Assembly: GCA_002914805.1 (NCBI GenBank)
Contig: JXTB01000199.1
Span: forward strand, 447,095 to 511,094
Source of the DNA: Parasponia andersonii
Lineage: Eukaryota; Streptophyta; Magnoliopsida; Rosales; Cannabaceae
Reading direction: 5' to 3'
DNA: 64,000 bases
Part shown: one piece after another, positions 59,683 through 64,000 of the stretch
Numbering within the stretch: the first letter of the stretch is position 1
Layout: each line of letters opens with the position of its first letter
Position numbers and translations under genes: made by a program
The notes under the pieces: model-generated
Told to the model about the DNA's origin: nothing
What the model saw: only the letters and a program-made list of their open reading frames with translations
The model's database searches: none

Positions 59683-61276
59683 TAGAATGTTGCAATATTT
59701 AAAAAACAGAGTATTTTAAATTTGATTATTATTTGTTGTAATAACCTATTCTTTTAAAGGGTAAAATGGTCATTTGACCAGAATTTTTTTTTTAATATAT
59801 ACATATATATTACTCACTCTCTCTCTCCCCCTCTCGTCCCCCTCCCTGATTCACACACTCTCTCGGTTCTCTCTCACTCTCTCAGCCGAAGGAACGCAAG
59901 GAGGAGCGCCGCCACCGCCTCGCTAACCATCCAGCCAGGCCAGCTATCGGCGAAGCCGTCGAGCTCTCCCTACCGGAAAACACCATTAATGGCTGTGTGG
60001 GATTTTCGATTTCCGGTGACGATTCCGGCCGTCTCAGATCGTGTTCTGGGCTCGTTGAATTCGTCTCATCGAGAGGAACCTCAAGATATATATTTCACGA
60101 TCCCATTTTACCCGGTTTGAAAGTTGCTGTTTTTGGGTATTTTGAGTTTTGAATTTTAGTTTTCAATTCGACCGTTAGATTTCGTTTTTGTTGTCATTTT
60201 TGGAATGTACTCGAAATATGGAGAAGTTTGATATATATATTGACTATATTTGGTGACTGGCACGAAAATCAATATCTAATAGCCTAGATTTTGTCTAATT
60301 TTGTGTGCCACTGGTCCAGTGTCAGCCTAAACCCGAATTGATCGAGTTATATGTCTAACTTAGTTATTTTGGACATTAAGAATTCAATAAAAAGGTATGT
60401 TCATTGATTCGAAGCTTCGTTGAGAAGTTAATATTTCCCCAAGTGAGCGATCGAGGGTGTGGAATTGATTCTCGACCCTCCGAACGATCGTCCAATCGGC
60501 ACCTCGAGCATTTAATAGCTTGGTACTACTTTTCTAGTGAGGTAGGGATTTAATTACCTCTCGTTTATTTCGTTTGTGAATAAAACTTATTTTCTGTAAC
60601 ATATGAGAACAAACGTAATTTTATAACTTTTAAATATCTATGATGGAATTGAATGGTATGATTTATATATATTGCTTTGAGATTTTTCTGAGTGCAAGTT
60701 ATTTTTGGGTATCTTAAAATAAGATTGTTATGCTACCCATTTTTCTACAAAATTTAATTAATCATTTTATTAAAAAACCAGAGTATCATTTAAACTTAAA
60801 TTACTGCATGATTACTTTTACATATCAGTTCAGAGTACACGTGTCATAAGATCATACATGAGTCCTATGTTAGCATCATGGGGTTTTTACAATATGGCAC
60901 TGCGGCCCCACTGACGGTGAGAGTCCGTGAACCTGCGCGGGGTATTTCTTCTGATTACCTCCCCATTTGGCAGGCGTAGGCAATGCAGTTGCCCCTCCAG
61001 GTTTGGTAGGCGACACACGGGTGTCCCCTCCGGTTATGGGCTAGGTGTCAGGCAGGTTGTATGGCACACGTAGTGCCAGCACCCTAGTTTCCATTGATGA
61101 GAGGTGGTGAACTCATGAGTATGAATAGATTTGTGTCATGTGTTTGTGGACTGATTGATTTTTCGATATCATGTTTTCTATATATAGATCTATATATGTA
61201 TATATATATATATATGTGTGATGACGGACTATTGATTTTGGATAACATATTTTTATATATATAAATATATATTCAG

Positions 61277-61320
<44 letters not shown>

Positions 61321-62770
61321 ACAGACTATCAGCTATGGAAATGAGTATGTATAAGTACATAAACATAGTTTTGCAAAAATGTGTTTTTGGACTAAACTAA
61401 CCATGCATGAGCTTTCCATCACTAAAAGAGTTTTTACATGAGGTAACAGCTTTCCTATTGAGCTCTCAAGCTCACCCCTCCTATTTTCCTCCATTTCAGG
61501 TGATCACTCATTCGAGTCTGTTGTCTTGATGGCTAGGCAAGTCGCTTGGCTTAGGCTTGTGGTCTTATTCCTCCTAGAGTTGGTACTTTTCTTTGTCTCA
61601 CTCTTTCTCTGTGTCTAACTGTTTAGCCAAGTCTATTGAGTCTACTAAGTGAATATATAAGGATGTATTTACTACCATTTGAGGATTTGGTATATATATG
61701 GGACCCTATAGTTCCCAAAAAACATATTTTTAAAGGTTTAAGTACTTGGAATTTTGATCAATTCTGTAAATCAATTCTTGGACTTTCTGACTCAAGGTTT
61801 GTGAACTTAATTTTAATTAACATTAAAATTTTTATTAAACCAAATTTTCGTACAAATTAACTATATTTTTCTTGAATTCTAATTGGTATTTCTTTCTAGG
61901 TAAATTAAACTAAAGATGCATTCCCTTTTTATAGAATTTCTAATGAGTCAAGGACTAAAATAAAATATCAAAGTACTGGGTTTTCCTCAAATTTTGTAAA
62001 ATTCCTTATTTATATTAATTTACGCTCAAAATTATTAAAAAGTCACGGCCTAAGATTTTGGGTTGTGACATTTGTGCTCATGTTAAACTTTACTCATAAG
62101 TTTATTTCTCTAAGCATGACCTATTGGATGTAGACTATCGGAAGATAGTTGAACCAAATAAAAGTATTATGTGTCAAGTTTTTACTTTCGATGTTAAAAC
62201 ATCTACATTACAGTTTTCTACAAATCACCTTACATAATTAATTGGATAATTAATTATATTTGGTAAGAATACAAAAAACGATCGTAACAGAAAGAACCTA
62301 AATTTCATTATGATCTATATACAAATATAACCCATATGAAAAAGAAAATATGTTGACATTAAAAGATTTTTTTTTTAAAAAAAAAATGCATTTTACATGT
62401 TGTCTAATACATGTTTTCAAAGGAGAAATTATGTAGGAAAAAAAAAACATTTTGTTCCACAAAATTTTGTCAAAAGTGTTTATCTTATCATGTTATAAAG
62501 AAATTATATTGTGTTGTAATATTCAAATATTGAAATTTTTAATATGGAAAAAAAATAGTTATTTCAACAATTACTGTTTGAGTTATGGCTTTTATAACAC
62601 TTTGCTCCTTGAATTATAATAATTTTTGTCCAATATTTAACACAAAGGTCCAAAGATGCAATAATAAAAAGACTTAGGATAGTGTGCTATCTTTTTTTGT
62701 TAACAAAAAGAGAAGACAGGGGATCAGGGATAGCCAACCCTCCACTAGAGTACTAAGCGCGTAGAAAATC
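59683..62770. repeat. 748-bp tandem duplication, unit 2, interrupted by an LTR
   Basis: The unit begins at 59683, breaks off at 59736 and resumes at 62071, ending with GTACTAAGCGCGTAGAAAAT. Without the LTR and one target-site copy its length is 749 bp, matching unit 1. Units differ by scattered substitutions and small indels. Confidence 0.85.
59737..62070 (+). mobile_element. 2334-bp solo LTR with 5-bp target-site duplication
   Basis: The insert starts TGTAATAACC and ends GGTTGTGACA, imperfect inverted ends with the TG...CA rule of LTRs. TTTGT flanks it on both sides (59732-59736 and 62071-62075) as a 5-bp target-site duplication. No gag-pol or second LTR is present, so it is a solo LTR, probably from a large Ty3/Gypsy element given its size and the terminal motif. 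It holds a CT-rich/GC-rich stretch at 59817-60080, a GC-rich part at 60895-61080 and TA microsatellites at 61195-61215 and 61272-61316. Confidence 0.85.
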
Positions 62771-62793
62771 CTTGACTTCTCTCGTACTCGGAC

Positions 62794-62968
62794 TCATAAC
62801 TTTTGCTTGGCGTCATCTTTATAGCCATTTGAGCTATCACACTTAGTGATAGAATAATGTGCTGTCTAATTAAATGCTCATTCATAACTTTTGCTTGGCG
62901 TCATCTTTATAGCAATTTGAGCTATCACACTTAGTGATAGAATAATGTGATGTCTAATTAAATGCTCA
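62794..62968. repeat. 88-bp tandem duplication
   Basis: Two nearly identical units start TCATAACTTTTGCTTGGCGT at 62794 and 62882 and end AATTAAATGCTCAT. Confidence 0.9.
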
Positions 62969-63215
62969 TGAGCTAAAATTGCATAACTATTGTAATTCTT
63001 CTTCTTTTTTTTTTTTAGTGGCAATTGTAATTCATATTAGTCCTAACATAAATGAAATTTCAGTTTTATGCGCAGATTAGTAGGATTACAACGACATGTC
63101 GTTTCATAATAAGAAAATTTGTCGTTAGACACAAACGACATAAAAAACCGAAAAAAATAAGAAGGATAAGATAGAAAAACGACCAAGTGTATGCCATGCC
63201 CCAAATCTAATCGTG
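62969..63215. other. Short intergenic region before the PPR gene
   Basis: Contains GACATGTCGTTTCATAA and ACAAACGACAT near 63090-63145, the same motif as in the 46-kb and 57-kb element remnants. Confidence 0.4.
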
Positions 63216-64000
63216 ATGTTGGTTGCCCACAGATATTGGACCGTTGGTTCCCGCCGTAAGACCTCTTTTCACCTTCCTCCTTCTCTGTACACCACTCTCT
63301 CTTTCGCTCACGAATTCAAGACCCCTGCTCACCAATTTCTTTACCAACTCCTGGACAAATGCTCGTCCATGGCGGAACTCAAGCAAGTCCATGCCCAGAT
63401 CATCATCCACCGCCTGACCGCCGAAAGCATCACGCTCGGGAAGTTAATCGCTTTCTACGCCGTCGCCGGCGCCGCAGATCTGCGGTACGCCCAGCTCGTC
63501 TTTGACCAAGTTTGTGAACCCAATAGGTTTATGTACAATAGTCTCATAAGGGGTTACTCAAATAGTGATGACCCATTAAAGTCTCTACTCCTACATCGCA
63601 AAATGACTGGTTCGGGACATTCGCCGAATCAGTTTACTTTGCCGTTTATTCTTAAGGTTTGTGTTCGAATGGCGGCGTATTGGGAAGCTGTAGCTGTTCA
63701 TGGTCAGGGAATCAAACTAGGAATTGGGTCTCAAGTTTGTGTTCAGAATGGTCTTATTAATGTTTATGTAAGCTTTGGGCTGATTCGATGTGCACGCCGA
63801 GTGTTTGATGATATGTCGCAGAGGACACTGGTCTCGTGGAATACGATGATTGGTGGGTATTCTAAATTGGGTTGTTGGAAGGAGGCTTTTTGGTTGTTTC
63901 GAGAGATGAGAGAATCGGGTGTGAAGCCTGATAAGTTCACTTTGGTTAATTTGCTCTCTGTTTGTTCGCAAAGTTGTGATATAGATTTGGGAAGGTTTGT
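63216..64000 (+). CDS. Pentatricopeptide repeat (PPR) protein, PLS type, cut by the window edge
   Basis: The frame is open from ATG 63216 to the end of the window (261 codons), so the gene continues beyond it. The N-terminal ~50 residues are Ser/Thr/Arg-rich and may target an organelle. The start of the PPR array is recognisable in LLDKCSSMAELKQVHAQII, then DLRYAQLVFDQ, PNRFMYNSLIRGYS, SPNQFTLPFILKVC, VFDDMSQRTLVSWNTMIGGY and GVKPDKFTLVNLLSVC. The alternation of motif lengths is that of PLS-class proteins, which usually end in E or DYW domains and act in organelle RNA editing. The C-terminal class cannot be seen. A second Met at 63369 is an alternative start but would drop the conserved LLDKCSS segment. 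There are no introns so far, as usual. Confidence 0.9.
   Translation, partial: MLVAHRYWTVGSRRKTSFHLPPSLYTTLSFAHEFKTPAHQFLYQLLDKCSSMAELKQVHAQIIIHRLTAESITLGKLIAFYAVAGAADLRYAQLVFDQVCEPNRFMYNSLIRGYSNSDDPLKSLLLHRKMTGSGHSPNQFTLPFILKVCVRMAAYWEAVAVHGQGIKLGIGSQVCVQNGLINVYVSFGLIRCARRVFDDMSQRTLVSWNTMIGGYSKLGCWKEAFWLFREMRESGVKPDKFTLVNLLSVCSQSCDIDLGRF

Noticed and set aside
1..64000. CRISPR arrays, bacterial operons or integrated viral genes
   Set aside because: Repeats seen are eukaryotic tandem, LTR and MITE types; no spaced short-repeat array or viral gene was recognised.

Overview
The window is nuclear DNA of a flowering plant, very probably a eudicot. Evidence: AT-rich intergenic DNA, GT-AG introns, a chloroplast-targeted PsbO, a WAK-like kinase, an NPH3 protein, a CASP-like protein, a COR413 protein, a PPR protein, and plant-type snRNA and snoRNA promoters. 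Species cannot be fixed from the sequence. There are two scaffold gaps (12011-12240 and 27773-27811) and three isolated N bases.

Layout: (1) 1.7-5.6 kb, a three-exon wall-associated receptor kinase-like gene (WAKL14 type, +). (2) 5.8-13.1 kb, an accessory block with relics of at least three copies of a small defensin-like locus (one still shows both exons), a roughly 346-bp tandem repeat and a broken RNase H-like retroelement gene. (3) 13.4-13.9 kb, a single-exon chloroplast thylakoid-lumen protein (-). (4) 14-21.8 kb, gene-free repeats: a large inverted-repeat element, an LTR fragment and a perfect 150-bp tandem duplication. (5) 21.8-22.1 kb, a complete U2 snRNA gene (-) with USE, TATA box and 3' box. 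(6) 23.1-25.3 kb, a four-exon COR413 plasma-membrane gene (-) with two G-box/ABRE motifs upstream. (7) 26.1-27.3 kb, nested MITE-like elements. (8) 29.8-32.2 kb, a four-exon BTB/NPH3 gene (-). (9) 35.4 kb, a 62-residue Cys-rich protein (-). (10) 37.1-39.9 kb, a six-exon NASP-type H3-H4 histone chaperone (-). (11) 45.1-46.0 kb, a cluster of three box C/D snoRNA candidates behind a site II / telo-box / TATA promoter. (12) 48.3-49.8 kb, PSBO (+) with G-box and I-boxes. (13) 52.9-54.4 kb, a CASP-like 5C membrane protein (+). (14) 56.0-57.1 kb, a hairpin MITE and a PLATZ-like gene relic. (15) 58.9-62.8 kb, a 748-bp tandem duplication whose second copy is split by a 2334-bp solo LTR with a 5-bp target-site duplication. 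(16) 63.2 kb to the edge, the start of a PPR gene (+).

The genes do not form a pathway; they are independent housekeeping, photosynthesis, stress, signalling and RNA-modification genes separated by mobile-element debris. The least routine observations are the snoRNA cluster, the decayed defensin-like array and the nested 58.9-62.8 kb structure. Exon boundaries were deduced by hand from reading frame, splice consensus and remembered family sequences; no alignment was run.
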